The notes below the pieces were generated by a model that worked only from the letters and a program-made list of their open reading frames with translations, had not been told where the DNA came from and made no database searches. DNA of 64,000 bases from positions 62,001 through 126,000 of the forward strand of contig NZ_LGEG01000002.1 of the NCBI RefSeq assembly GCF_001280125.1. Reading direction: 5' to 3'. Below, in pieces: positions 32,004 to 39,661 of the stretch; the stretch's first letter is position 1; each line of letters starts with the position of its first letter. A program made the translations under genes and the position numbers. This DNA is from Streptomyces sp. NRRL F-6492 (GTDB lineage: Bacteria; Actinomycetota; Actinomycetes; Streptomycetales; Streptomycetaceae).

Positions 32004-32942
32004 TCAGGCGAGCTGGATGGTCAGAGAGCCGGCGATCAGCAGGACGAGGCCCAGGGCGCGTGGCCCGGTCAGGGAGCGCCGCGGGAGCTTGAACAGGCCC
32101 TTGTGGTCGATGAGGGCGGAGGTCAGCTGCTGGCCCGTCACGGTGAGGGCGATGGTCACCGCCGCGCCGATGGACGGGATGAGCAGGAAGGTTCCGGTGA
32201 CGTAGGCGGCGGCGCAGGCGCCGCCGAGCCAGCCCCACCAGGGCATCCTCTTCAGCGGGGCGATCCTGGGCTTCGGGGTGCGACGGGTCGCGTGGAGCAC
32301 GAGCAGGACGACGGCGATGGTGAAGGTCGCCACGGCGAAGCTGATCACCGCGACGGTGAGGGGCTCCTGGAGCTGCGCGCGCAGCCGGGCGTTGACCGCG
32401 CCCTGGACCGGCAGCACGCCGCCGGCCACGACGCCGAGGGCGAGCAGGCCGGCACGGCCCGCGCCCGACGCCCTGGGGGCGCCCGCGGGGGCCGCGGCCT
32501 TCATGCCCCGGATGATCACGACGATGCCCGCGAGGACCGCCGCGGCGCCCAGGACGATGCCGGTGCCGAACTCCTTCCGCTCCAGGCCGAGCAGGCCGAA
32601 GAGGTCGAGCGCGAGCGAGGCGAACATCTGGCCGGTGACGAAGAGCCCGACGGCGGCGAGGGCGCCGAGCCGGGGGAAGAGCAGGATGCCGCTGGTGATG
32701 TAGAGCGGGCTGGCGAGCCCGCCGAGCAGCTGCCAGGGCTCGACGTCGGGCAGCTTGCCGAGCGCGCCGAGCGCACCGGCCGCCACCGCGAGGACGACGA
32801 GCAGGCCGGTCGCGACGCCGAGCTGGATGGTCGAGGCGCCGTAGGGGGTGCCGACGGCCGAGTTGAGCTGGAGGTTCACCGAGGCCTGGACGGCCAGGAG
32901 GCAGCCGACCAGCAGGGCCGCGGCGAGGAGCGCGGTGTGCAT
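32004..32942 (-). CDS. DMT-superfamily transporter, YdcZ (DUF606) type, duplicated
   Basis: The start is set at MHTALLAAALLVG (ATG at 32942) with AGGGAGA upstream; the longer frame would include the operator region. The 312-residue membrane protein consists of two homologous YdcZ halves of about five helices each (first LLAVQASVNLQLNSAVGTPYGASTIQLGVAT, second LPVQGAVNARLRAQLQEPLTVAVISFAVAT). Such proteins are thought to export or import small metabolites or drugs. It is divergent from a TetR gene, with two matching inverted repeats in between, so the regulator almost certainly controls it. The transported substrate is unknown. Confidence 0.9.
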   Translation of the reverse strand: MHTALLAAALLVGCLLAVQASVNLQLNSAVGTPYGASTIQLGVATGLLVVLAVAAGALGALGKLPDVEPWQLLGGLASPLYITSGILLFPRLGALAAVGLFVTGQMFASLALDLFGLLGLERKEFGTGIVLGAAAVLAGIVVIIRGMKAAAPAGAPRASGAGRAGLLALGVVAGGVLPVQGAVNARLRAQLQEPLTVAVISFAVATFTIAVVLLVLHATRRTPKPRIAPLKRMPWWGWLGGACAAAYVTGTFLLIPSIGAAVTIALTVTGQQLTSALIDHKGLFKLPRRSLTGPRALGLVLLIAGSLTIQLA

Positions 32943-32973
32943 GGGATCTCCCTGGGGCGGAACGACGGACAGC

Positions 32974-32994
32974 AAGTGGACAGTGCGTCCGTTT
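32974..32994. promoter_or_regulatory. TetR operator copy 1 (transporter side)
   Basis: The site reads AAGTGGACAGTGCGTCCGTT plus T. It has the same layout as the stronger copy at 33015-33035 (AAGyGGACA-N3-yGTCCryTT), 41 bp away. It lies 32-52 bp upstream of the transporter ATG. Confidence 0.6.
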
Positions 32995-33014
32995 AGCATG
33001 CCACTCGACAAGGC

Positions 33015-33035
33015 AAGCGGACAAGGTGTCCACTT
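33015..33035. promoter_or_regulatory. TetR operator copy 2 (regulator side)
   Basis: AAGCGGACA and TGTCCACTT flank AGG, forming a 21-bp inverted repeat with a single mismatch. It is about 57 bp upstream of the TetR start codon. The two copies together suggest cooperative binding and autoregulation. Confidence 0.7.
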
Positions 33036-33091
33036 GTCTCGGGGGGAAGTGCGCACCTCGGGGAGAAGTCGAGGGAAGTAGGGTCGGGCCC

Positions 33092-33760
33092 ATGAGCGAC
33101 GACGAGCGGCAGGGCGGTGGATTCGGCTCCGCACACCGGGTCGACGGCCTCCTCGGTGACCTCCAGGTCGCGGACGAGCGGCCGGTCGCCCCGCGCAGGC
33201 GCGCGGACGCCGAGCGGAACCGTGCCCAGATCCTGGCCGCGGCCGAGCGGCTCTTCGCCGAACAGGACCCCCGGACGGTCACCATGGACCGGATCGCCAA
33301 GGCCGCCGGGGTGGGCCGCGCCACGCTGTACCGGAGTTTCCCCGACCCGTCCTCGGTCGCGGTGGCCCTGCTCGACGAGCACGAGCGCCGGCTCCAGGGG
33401 CAGCTCCTCCACGGCCCTCCGCCGCTCGGGCCCGGTGCGCCGGCGGGGGAGCGGCTGGCGGCGTTCTACCTGGCGATGCTCGATCTCCTCGAACGGCACC
33501 TGCCGCTGGCCCTGGGGGCGGAGACGGGCGCGGCGCGTTTCGGGACGGGCGCGTACGGCTTCTGGCGCGTCCACGTCCGGACGCTGCTCGTCGACCACGG
33601 GGTCGAGGACCCGGACCCGTTGGTCGACATCGCGCTCAGCCCGCTGTCGCCGGAACTCTTCCGCTTCCAGCGGCACGAACTCGGCCTGTCCGTCGAACGC
33701 CTCGGCCGTTCACTGGCGGCCTTCGCCCGCCAGCTGCTGCGGTCGGGGGGCGTGCCCTGA
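33092..33760 (+). CDS. TetR-family regulator of the adjacent transporter
   Basis: The start is set at MSDDERQGGG (ATG at 33092); the longer frame would run through the operator. The 222 residues have a ~35-residue flexible N-terminus and the TetR helix-turn-helix at about 40-85 (RNRAQILAAAERLFAEQDPRTVTMDRIAKAAGVGRATLYRSFPD). A helical ligand domain follows with no recognised subfamily. It is divergent from the YdcZ-type transporter over a 149-bp gap with two matching inverted repeats. The usual arrangement is repression of the transporter until its substrate binds the regulator. Confidence 0.9.
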   Translation: MSDDERQGGGFGSAHRVDGLLGDLQVADERPVAPRRRADAERNRAQILAAAERLFAEQDPRTVTMDRIAKAAGVGRATLYRSFPDPSSVAVALLDEHERRLQGQLLHGPPPLGPGAPAGERLAAFYLAMLDLLERHLPLALGAETGAARFGTGAYGFWRVHVRTLLVDHGVEDPDPLVDIALSPLSPELFRFQRHELGLSVERLGRSLAAFARQLLRSGGVP

Positions 33761-33822
33761 CGGCACGCTCCCCGGCGCCCGCTGAGCGACTGGGGCCGCG
33801 ACCGCGATCGGTGGCATGACCG

Positions 33823-34734
33823 TCAGGTCGATTCGGTCGCTCCGGCGGCGGAACTCCTCGGCCGGGAGCGGGACACGGCCACGCCCGCGAGGCACAGCGC
33901 GCCCCCGGCGAGGGTGAGCGGTCCGGGCAGCTCGCCCAGGAACGCCCACGCGAGCAGCACCACCAGGGCGGGCACGGCGTACGTCGTCGCGCCCATCCGC
34001 CCGGCGGTCGTACGGGCCAGGGCGTAGGCCCAGGTCGTGAACGCGAGCGCGGTCGGGAACACCCCGAGGTAGACCATGTTGAGGGTCGCCGACAGCGGCG
34101 CCCGCCCCACCTCCCCGGCCAGCTGCCCGGCGAACGGCAGACACGCCACCGCCCCCACCAGGCACCCGAACGTCGTCACCTGGAGCGCGCTGCCGTGCGC
34201 GAGCGCCGGCTTCTGGGCGACGACCCCGCCCGCGTACGCCACCGCCGCGAGCAGGCAGAGCGCGACCCCCAGCACCGAGGCGTGGCCGCCGGCGGAGTCC
34301 CGGGACATCGAGAGGCCGACGGTCACCGCGCCCGCGAACGACACCGCCATGCCCGCGAGCAGCCGGGGCGGCAGGGACTCCCCGAGGAACCGCGCGCCGA
34401 GCAGGGCGATCAGGATCGGTCCGACGTTCACCACCATCGCGGCCGTACCCGCGTCGACCTCCTGCTCGCCCCAGTTGAGCACCACCATGTACACCCCGAA
34501 CCAGAGCAGCCCCGAGACCGCGATCCCCGGCCAGGCCGCCCGCGGCGGAAGCCCCTCCCGCCGCACCAGGAGGACGGCGCCGAGGACCAGGACCCCGGAG
34601 AGGAGCCGTCCGAGCGCGAGCGCGCCGGGGGAGTAGGCCGCCCCCGCGCTGCGGATGGAGACGAAGGCGGAGGCCCACAGGACGACGGTGACACCGGCCG
34701 CGGCGAGCGCGAGCCGGGAGGATTGCTTCTGCAT
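33823..34734 (-). CDS. EamA-family (DMT) transporter
   Basis: The start is at MQKQSSRLALAAAG (ATG at 34734). The 303-residue protein has ten predicted helices in two EamA repeats (first VTVVLWASAFVSIRSAGAAYSPGALALGRLL, with GLLWFGVYMVVLNWGEQEVDAGTAAMVVNVGPI; second VLGVALCLLAAVAYAGGVVAQKPAL, with LGVFPTALAFTTWAYALARTTAG). This is the RhaT/YdcZ-related group of metabolite exporters. It has no clear partner: its 5' flank holds a minisatellite and the truncated ArsR remnant. Substrate unknown. Confidence 0.92.
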   Translation of the reverse strand: MQKQSSRLALAAAGVTVVLWASAFVSIRSAGAAYSPGALALGRLLSGVLVLGAVLLVRREGLPPRAAWPGIAVSGLLWFGVYMVVLNWGEQEVDAGTAAMVVNVGPILIALLGARFLGESLPPRLLAGMAVSFAGAVTVGLSMSRDSAGGHASVLGVALCLLAAVAYAGGVVAQKPALAHGSALQVTTFGCLVGAVACLPFAGQLAGEVGRAPLSATLNMVYLGVFPTALAFTTWAYALARTTAGRMGATTYAVPALVVLLAWAFLGELPGPLTLAGGALCLAGVAVSRSRPRSSAAGATEST

Positions 34735-34815
34735 GCCCCGACGGTAGGCGGAGGAGCGTTCGGCGTTCACCGCAATATCCGGGGGAACCGTTCCTGCCCG
34801 TGGCCGGAGGCCCGG

Positions 34816-34966
34816 CCCGGTTCGTCTGCGGCGAGGTGTCCGGGCACGCGCCCGGTCCCGAGGGCCCCGGCCCGGTTCGTCTGCGGCGACGTGTCCGGGC
34901 ACGCGCCCGGTACCGAGACCCCAACCCGGTTCGTGTCCGGGCACGCGCCCGGCACCGAGACCCCAA
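34816..34966. repeat. Minisatellite next to the truncated ArsR gene
   Basis: Three imperfect copies of a ~42-54 bp unit start at 34816, 34871 and 34925. Each begins CCCGGTTCGT and contains GTGTCCGGGCACGCGCCCGG. The third copy lacks the internal CTGCGGCGAC segment. The unit itself can form a hairpin (CCGGGCACGCGCCCGG). Confidence 0.85.
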
Positions 34967-34970
34967 CCCC

Positions 34971-35387
34971 TCACCGCAGCGCCCCCGGCGCGATCCCCAG
35001 CTGGTCTCGCAGCGCGCGCCCGCCCGCCGGGGTCACCTTCACGGCCCGCCCGGACCCGATCCGTACGCACCACCCGGCGTCGAGCGCGTGGCGGCAGAGC
35101 GCGGCGCCCGCGACCCCCGCGAGGTGCGGCCGGCGCTCGGTCCAGTCGAGGCAGCCGCGCGCGACGGGCCGCCGCCCCTTCCGTACGAGGGCGATGCCCT
35201 GCTCGCCGAACCACGCCAGGCCCCGGTCCGTGAGCGCGAACCCGGTGTCCTGGCGCAGGAGCCCCCGCGCCGTCAGGGCCTCGGTGACCGCGGTGCCGAG
35301 CCGCCCCGCGAGGTGGTCGTAACAGGTCCGGCCGCGGGCCATCGCCTCCCCCGCGCCCGCCTCCCGCCGCGAACGCGGCGAGGTCAC
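34971..35387 (-). pseudogene. Truncated ArsR-family regulator lacking its DNA-binding domain
   Basis: The surviving 138 residues match the C-terminal half of a known Streptomyces ArsR-type regulator: MARGRTCYDHLAGRLGTAVTEAL, then RRPVARGCLDWTERRPHLAGVAGAALCRHALDAGW and GRAVKVTPAGGRALRDQLG. In intact relatives about 90-100 residues with the winged helix precede the RTCYDHLAGRLG segment. Here only ~20 unrelated residues do, and the next gene upstream begins 29 bp away, so the helix-turn-helix coding part is absent. It could be a dead remnant or an expressed effector domain. A minisatellite lies directly downstream, which suggests a history of local rearrangement. Confidence 0.7.
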
Positions 35388-35415
35388 TGGCTGCCATGCC
35401 CCCAGGCTGCCGCAC

Positions 35416-36099
35416 TCATCCTTCCGCGGCGGCCGAACCGTCGCGGACGCGGCCCTGCCGGTCCGCCCGGGACGCGTACTGCGCGGCGAGGCCGTCGAGG
35501 AGCGCCCGCAGGCCCGTCTCGAAGGCGCCCTCGTCCACCTGCCGGCGGCGCTCCGCGAGGAGGTGGGCCTGTCCGAGGTGGGGGTACGCGGCGGGGTCGT
35601 ACGCCGTCTCGTCGTCGACGAAGCCGCGGGCGAAGGAGCCGAGGGCGGAGCCGGTGATGAAGTACCGCATCAGGGCGCCGATGTACGTCGCCTGGGCCGG
35701 GGGCCAGCCCGCGCGGACCATCGCGCCGAAGACGGCGTCGGCGACCCGCAGCCCTGCCGGGCGGCGGCCGGGGCCCTGGGCGAGGACCGGGACGATGTGC
35801 GGGTGGTCGGCGAGGGCGGCCCGGTAGGAGACGGCCCAGTCGTGCAGTGCCGTCCGCCAGTCGCGGGGGTCGTCCGCCGCGAACATCGACAGGTCGATCT
35901 TCGCGCTCACCGCGTCCGCGACGGCGTCGAGGATCTCGTCCTTGGTGCGGAAGTGGTTGTAGAGCGAGGGCCCGCTCACCCCGAGTTCGGCCGCGAGCCG
36001 ACGGGTGGAGAGGGCGCCGAGGCCCTCCGCGTCGATCAGCGCGCCCGCCGTCTCGACGATGCGGTCTCGGCTGAGCAGGGGCTTGCGCGGTCGGGCCAT
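35416..36099 (-). CDS. TetR-family regulator (TetR class C-terminal domain), divergent from acyl-CoA dehydrogenase
   Basis: The start is set at MARPRKPLLSRDRIVETA (ATG at 36099). The 227 residues have the helix-turn-helix at ~10-60 (GLGALSTRRLAAELGVSGPSLYNHFRTKDEIL) and a TetR_C-type effector domain. It is divergent from the acyl-CoA dehydrogenase with 79 bp between start codons, and an AACTA-N7-TAATT operator sits in the middle. It therefore probably represses both itself and the dehydrogenase, and possibly the aldehyde/alcohol dehydrogenase operon at 29.4 kb, which has a similar operator. The inducer is probably an acyl-CoA or acid, by inference. Confidence 0.9.
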   Translation of the reverse strand: MARPRKPLLSRDRIVETAGALIDAEGLGALSTRRLAAELGVSGPSLYNHFRTKDEILDAVADAVSAKIDLSMFAADDPRDWRTALHDWAVSYRAALADHPHIVPVLAQGPGRRPAGLRVADAVFGAMVRAGWPPAQATYIGALMRYFITGSALGSFARGFVDDETAYDPAAYPHLGQAHLLAERRRQVDEGAFETGLRALLDGLAAQYASRADRQGRVRDGSAAAEG

Positions 36100-36126
36100 G
36101 GCGCACATAGTAGGCCTGCGCTTCGA

Positions 36127-36145
36127 AAACTAGCAGTGGTAATTA
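36127..36145. promoter_or_regulatory. Operator between TetR and acyl-CoA dehydrogenase genes
   Basis: AAACTAGCAGTGGTAATTA contains AACTA-N7-TAATT and matches its own complement at 12 of the central 17 positions. It lies 27 bp from the TetR start and 33 bp from the dehydrogenase start. It shares the pattern of the 29301-29319 site. Confidence 0.65.
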
Positions 36146-36178
36146 AAGTGACCGCGGTCGGACGGGTGAGGTGGCACG

Positions 36179-37330
36179 GTGGATCTGGCGCTGAGCGAGG
36201 AGCAGGAGGCCGTACGACGGCTCGCCGAGGACTTCGTCGCACGTGAGGTGAGCCCGCACGCCACCGCGTGGGACCGCGCGGAGGAGGTGGACCGGGGCAT
36301 CGTGAAGAAGCTCGGCGCCGTCGGCTTCCTCGGCCTCACGATCCCGGAGGAGTACGGCGGTTCGGGCGGCGACCACCTCGCGTACTGCCTGGTGACCGAG
36401 GAGCTGGGCCGCGGCGACTCCTCCGTGCGCGGCATCGTCTCCGTCTCCCTCGGCCTGGTCGCCAAGACGGTCGCCGCGTGGGGCGACGAGGAGCAGAAGC
36501 GGGCGTGGCTGCCCCGGCTCGCGTCCGGCGAGGCGCTCGGCTGCTTCGGCCTCACCGAGCCCGGCACCGGCTCCGACGCCGGGAACCTGGCCACCCGGGC
36601 CGTCCGGGACGGCGACGACTACGTCGTCGACGGCACCAAGATGTTCATCACCAACGGCACCTGGGCCGACGTCGTGCTGCTCTTCGCCCGGACGAACGAC
36701 GCCCCCGGCCACAAGGGCGTCTCCGCCTTCCTCGTCCCCGCCGACAGCCCCGGCCTCACCCGCCGCCCCGTCCACGGCAAGCTCGGCCTGCGCGGCCAGG
36801 CCACCGCCGAACTGGTCCTGGAGGGCGTCCGCGTCCCGGCCGCCGCGATGCTCGGCCCCGAGGGCAAGGGCTTCGCCGTCGCCATGTCCGCCCTCGCCAA
36901 GGGCCGCATGTCGGTCGCCGCCGGCTGCGTCGGCATCGCCCGGGCCGCCCTCGACGCGGCCCTGCGGTACGCCGGGGAGCGCGAGCAGTTCGGAAAGCCG
37001 ATCGCCTCGTACCAGCTGGTGCAGGAGCTGATCAGCGACATCTCCGTCGACGTGGAGGCCGCCCGGCTGCTCACCTGGCGGGTCGCCGACCTGATCGACC
37101 GCGGCCGGGACTTCGCCACCGCCGCCTCCCAGGCGAAGCTGTACGCCTCCGAGGCCGCCGTCCGCGCGGCCAACAACGCCCTCCAGGTCTTCGGCGGCTA
37201 CGGCTACATCGACGAGTACCCGGTCGGCAAACTGGTCCGCGACGCGCGCGTCATGACCCTGTACGAGGGCACCAGCCAGATCCAGAAGCTCATCATCGGC
37301 CGGGCACTCACGGGGATCTCGGCCTTCTGA
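36179..37330 (+). CDS. Acyl-CoA dehydrogenase
   Basis: The GTG start at 36179 (VDLALSEEQEAVRRLAEDF) follows GAGGTG. The 383-residue length is typical. Family signatures are CFGLTEPGTGSDAGNLATRA (FAD and substrate loop), FITNGTWADV, and the C-terminal VFGGYGYIDEYPVGKLVRDARVMTLYEGTSQIQKLIIGRAL, whose Glu (about 363) is the catalytic base in the short/medium-chain position. It introduces the alpha-beta double bond into an acyl-CoA, passing electrons to ETF. Control by the divergent TetR is likely. The downstream YiaA/B-type gene is 71 bp away. Confidence 0.95.
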   Translation: MDLALSEEQEAVRRLAEDFVAREVSPHATAWDRAEEVDRGIVKKLGAVGFLGLTIPEEYGGSGGDHLAYCLVTEELGRGDSSVRGIVSVSLGLVAKTVAAWGDEEQKRAWLPRLASGEALGCFGLTEPGTGSDAGNLATRAVRDGDDYVVDGTKMFITNGTWADVVLLFARTNDAPGHKGVSAFLVPADSPGLTRRPVHGKLGLRGQATAELVLEGVRVPAAAMLGPEGKGFAVAMSALAKGRMSVAAGCVGIARAALDAALRYAGEREQFGKPIASYQLVQELISDISVDVEAARLLTWRVADLIDRGRDFATAASQAKLYASEAAVRAANNALQVFGGYGYIDEYPVGKLVRDARVMTLYEGTSQIQKLIIGRALTGISAF

Positions 37331-37401
37331 GTACGTCTCCGGACGGCGCTGAGTACGCGGACGGATGTGGCGGGGACCACATCCGTCCGATGCTGTCCGG
37401 C

Positions 37402-37689
37402 ATGAGCGACACACCGGTCAAGCAGCAGAACACCGCCGCCTACTACACGCAGGCCGTCCTCTCCTTCGGGATCGCGATCGCGGCCGTGGCCATCGGCGTC
37501 TACCAGCTCGACGCCAGCGCCTGGGTGCGCGCCTTCCTCGCCGTCTCGGTCCTCTACCTCACGACCTCGGCCTTCACCCTCGCCAAGGTCGTCCGCGACC
37601 GCCAGGAGGCCGGCCAGATCGTCAGCCGCGTCGACCAGGCCCGCCTGGAGAAGCTCCTCGCCGAACACGACCCCTTCCAGAAGCTCTGA
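37402..37689 (+). CDS. YiaA/YiaB-family two-helix inner membrane protein
   Basis: The start at MSDTPVKQQNTAAYYTQ (ATG at 37402) gives 95 residues; an in-frame ATG four codons upstream is an alternative. Two membrane helices (about 15-35 and 42-60, AVLSFGIAIAAVAIGVYQL and AFLAVSVLYLTTSAFTLAKV) with a short turn match the YiaA/B two-helix domain, followed by a cytoplasmic tail VVRDRQEAGQIVSRVDQARLEKLLAEHDPF. The domain is widespread but of unknown function. It may be read with the acyl-CoA dehydrogenase or independently. Confidence 0.85.
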   Translation: MSDTPVKQQNTAAYYTQAVLSFGIAIAAVAIGVYQLDASAWVRAFLAVSVLYLTTSAFTLAKVVRDRQEAGQIVSRVDQARLEKLLAEHDPFQKL

Positions 37690-37727
37690 ACCCGGCCCCG
37701 GACCCGTCCGCCGCCTCCGGTGGATCT

Positions 37728-37740
37728 AAGCGCTTGCTCA
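37728..37740. promoter_or_regulatory. AAGCGCTTGCTCA operator upstream of TetR
   Basis: The 13-mer AAGCGCTTGCTCA contains the palindrome AAGCGCTT and is half of the common TetR-type site TGAGCAAGCGCTTGCTCA. It ends 49 bp before the TetR ATG. An identical copy precedes the MaoC gene at 38931-38943. Confidence 0.65.
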
Positions 37741-37789
37741 CCCTCGTTGTATGGTGTCCGTGCTGACGGGGACCGAGGAGGAGTGTGGG

Positions 37790-38416
37790 ATGAGCGCGGC
37801 GGAGGAGACGCCCGGGGGCGAGGACGTGCCCTGGGGCGAGGTCACGCCCGAGGCGGCGCGGCGGCTGCTGGTGGCCGCCGTCGAGGCGTTCGCCGAGCGC
37901 GGCTACCACGCCACCACCACCCGGGACATCGCCGGCCGCGCCGGGATGAGCCCGGCCGCGCTCTACATCCACTACAAGACCAAGGAAGAGCTGCTCCACC
38001 GGATCAGCCGGATCGGTCACGACAGGGCCCTGGAGATCCTCCGGGCCGCCGCCGACGGCGGGGGCACGGCGGCCGAGCGGCTCGCCGACGCCGTCCGCTC
38101 CTTCGTCCGCTGGCACGCCGAGCGCCACACGACCGCCCGCGTCGTCCAGTACGAGCTCGACGCCCTCGGCCCCGAGCACCGCGCCGAGATCGTGGAGCTG
38201 CGCCGCGAGTCCGACGCGGCCGTGCGCCGGATCATCGACGAGGGCGTGGCGGCGGGGGAGTTCGACGTCCCCGACGTGCCCGGCACCACGGTCGCCGTGC
38301 TGTCCCTCTGCATCGACGTCTCGCGCTGGTTCACCACCCAGGGCCGCCGGACGCCCGACGAGGTCGGCGCGCTCTACGCCGGCCTCGTCCTCAGGATGGT
38401 CGGCGCTCAGAAGTAG
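37790..38416 (+). CDS. TetR-family regulator, paired with MaoC hydratase gene
   Basis: The start at MSAAEETPGGEDV (ATG at 37790) follows GAGGAGGAGTGTGGG. The 208 residues carry the helix-turn-helix at ~25-75 (AFAERGYHATTTRDIAGRAGMSPAALYIHYKTKEELL) and a helical domain of the FadR-like/TetR_C type common among regulators of acyl-CoA metabolism (HAERHTTARVVQYELDALGPEHRAEIVELRR). It converges on the MaoC gene with a 10-bp overlap. The same 13-bp motif stands before both genes, so one regulator very likely controls the pair. Confidence 0.9.
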   Translation: MSAAEETPGGEDVPWGEVTPEAARRLLVAAVEAFAERGYHATTTRDIAGRAGMSPAALYIHYKTKEELLHRISRIGHDRALEILRAAADGGGTAAERLADAVRSFVRWHAERHTTARVVQYELDALGPEHRAEIVELRRESDAAVRRIIDEGVAAGEFDVPDVPGTTVAVLSLCIDVSRWFTTQGRRTPDEVGALYAGLVLRMVGAQK

Positions 38417-38868
38417 TAGCGGGAGACCGACTCGGCCACGCAGACCGGCTTCTCGGAGCCCTCGCGCTCCACGGTCACCGCCGCCGTCACCTGCACCCCG
38501 CCGGCGACCTCCTCGGCCTTCGCCAGGACGGCCGTGGCGCGCAGCCGCGAGCCGACCGGCACGGGGGCCGGGAAGCGCACCTTCTCCGTGCCGTAGTTGA
38601 TGCCCATCCTCACGCCCTCGACCGCCAGGACCTGCGGGACGAACACCGGCAGCAGCGACAGCGTCAGATAGCCGTGCGCGATGGTCGTGCCGAACGGCCC
38701 GGCGGCGGCGCGCTCCGGGTCGACGTGGATCCACTGGTGGTCGCCGGTGGCCTCCGCGAAGAGGTCGATCCGCTTCTGGTCGACCTCCAGCCAGTCGCTG
38801 TGCCCCAGCTGCTCGCCGACCCCCGCGCGCAGCTCCTCGGCGGAGGTGAAGATCCTCGGCTCGGCCAT
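38407..38868 (-). CDS. MaoC-like (R)-specific enoyl-CoA hydratase
   Basis: The start at MAEPRIFTSAEELRAG (ATG at 38868) follows GGGAGC. The 153-residue hot-dog fold has the hydratase 2 motif: FAEATGDHQWIHVDPERAAAGPFGTTIAHGYLTLSLLP, with the catalytic Asp/His pair in D-H-Q-W-I-H and the overhanging segment. It hydrates trans-2-enoyl-CoA to (R)-3-hydroxyacyl-CoA as a homodimer. The context is fatty-acyl catabolism with its TetR neighbour; the single-domain form is common in Streptomyces. Confidence 0.94.
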   Translation of the reverse strand: MAEPRIFTSAEELRAGVGEQLGHSDWLEVDQKRIDLFAEATGDHQWIHVDPERAAAGPFGTTIAHGYLTLSLLPVFVPQVLAVEGVRMGINYGTEKVRFPAPVPVGSRLRATAVLAKAEEVAGGVQVTAAVTVEREGSEKPVCVAESVSRYYF

Positions 38869-38930
38869 GTCCCTGCTCCCTCTCGTCACGCCCTTCCCGG
38901 GCGCCCCCGCGCGCTCCGGTCGCGCTGTCC

Positions 38931-38943
38931 AAGCGCTTGCTCA
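38931..38943. promoter_or_regulatory. AAGCGCTTGCTCA operator upstream of MaoC gene
   Basis: This is an exact copy of the 13-mer at 37728-37740, in the same strand orientation. It lies 63 bp upstream of the MaoC start codon (minus strand). Confidence 0.65.
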
Positions 38944-39013
38944 GCTTTGTGGTGCGGACGGTCCGCTGTCAACGCCTCGCCGGACGGCGGGACGGTTCCC
39001 GTAGGGTCGCGGA

Positions 39014-39496
39014 GTGCCGCAGATTCCAGAGAAGATCCACGAGCTCACCGTCGGCCAGCTCTCCGCCCGCAGCGGGGCCGCCGTCTCCGCCCTGCACTTC
39101 TACGAGTCCAAGGGACTCATCAACAGCCGCCGCACCAGCGGGAACCAGCGCCGCTACGGCCGCGACACCCTCCGCCGGGTCGCCTTCGTCCGTGCCGCGC
39201 AGCGGGTCGGGATCCCCCTGGCCACCATCCGCGAGGCGCTCGCCCGGCTCCCCGAGGAGCGCACGCCCACCAACGAGGACTGGGCCCGCCTCTCGGCGGC
39301 CTGGCGCACCGAACTCGATGCGCGCATCACCCAGCTCGGCCGCCTCCGCGACCACCTGACGGACTGCATCGGCTGCGGCTGCCTCTCCCTGGAGACCTGC
39401 GTCCTGTCCAACCCGGACGACGTCTTCGGCGAGCGGATGGCGGGCTCCCGCCTCCTCCCGGTGCGCCGCCCGGCACCGGAGGAGGGCGAGGCGTAG
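39014..39496 (+). CDS. soxR: Redox-sensitive transcriptional activator SoxR
   Basis: The GTG start at 39014 gives 160 residues. The MerR-type winged helix is at residues ~12-60 ([38 protein letters not shown]), a coiled dimer helix follows, and the [2Fe-2S] cluster cysteines are C118, C121, C123 and C129 in [12 protein letters not shown]. In Streptomyces, SoxR is oxidised by redox-active pigments such as actinorhodin and turns on oxidoreductase and efflux genes. None of its known target types carries an obvious SoxR box in this window. It is transcribed alone and ends in a hairpin. Confidence 0.97.
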   Translation: MPQIPEKIHELTVGQLSARSGAAVSALHFYESKGLINSRRTSGNQRRYGRDTLRRVAFVRAAQRVGIPLATIREALARLPEERTPTNEDWARLSAAWRTELDARITQLGRLRDHLTDCIGCGCLSLETCVLSNPDDVFGERMAGSRLLPVRRPAPEEGEA

Positions 39497-39621
39497 GGGC
39501 CGTACGGGAGGGCGGGCCCGCCCGGACGCCGTGTCGCGGACCGCCGCGCCGGGCCCGGAACCGCCGGCTCGCGGACCCGTGCCCGGGCCCGCGCCGACCG
39601 GTTCCCGAACGACGCGCGTAC

Positions 39622-39655
39622 GGGGCGCTTCGGGGCCTTCCGGCCCCCGCGCCCC
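39622..39655. terminator. Terminator between soxR and convergent hypothetical gene
   Basis: GGGGCGC (39622-39628) pairs with GCGCCCC (39649-39655), and GGGGCC (39632-39637) pairs with GGCCCC (39642-39647), closed by a TTCC loop with small internal bulges. It serves both converging genes. Confidence 0.65.
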
Positions 39656-39661
39656 GAGGGG

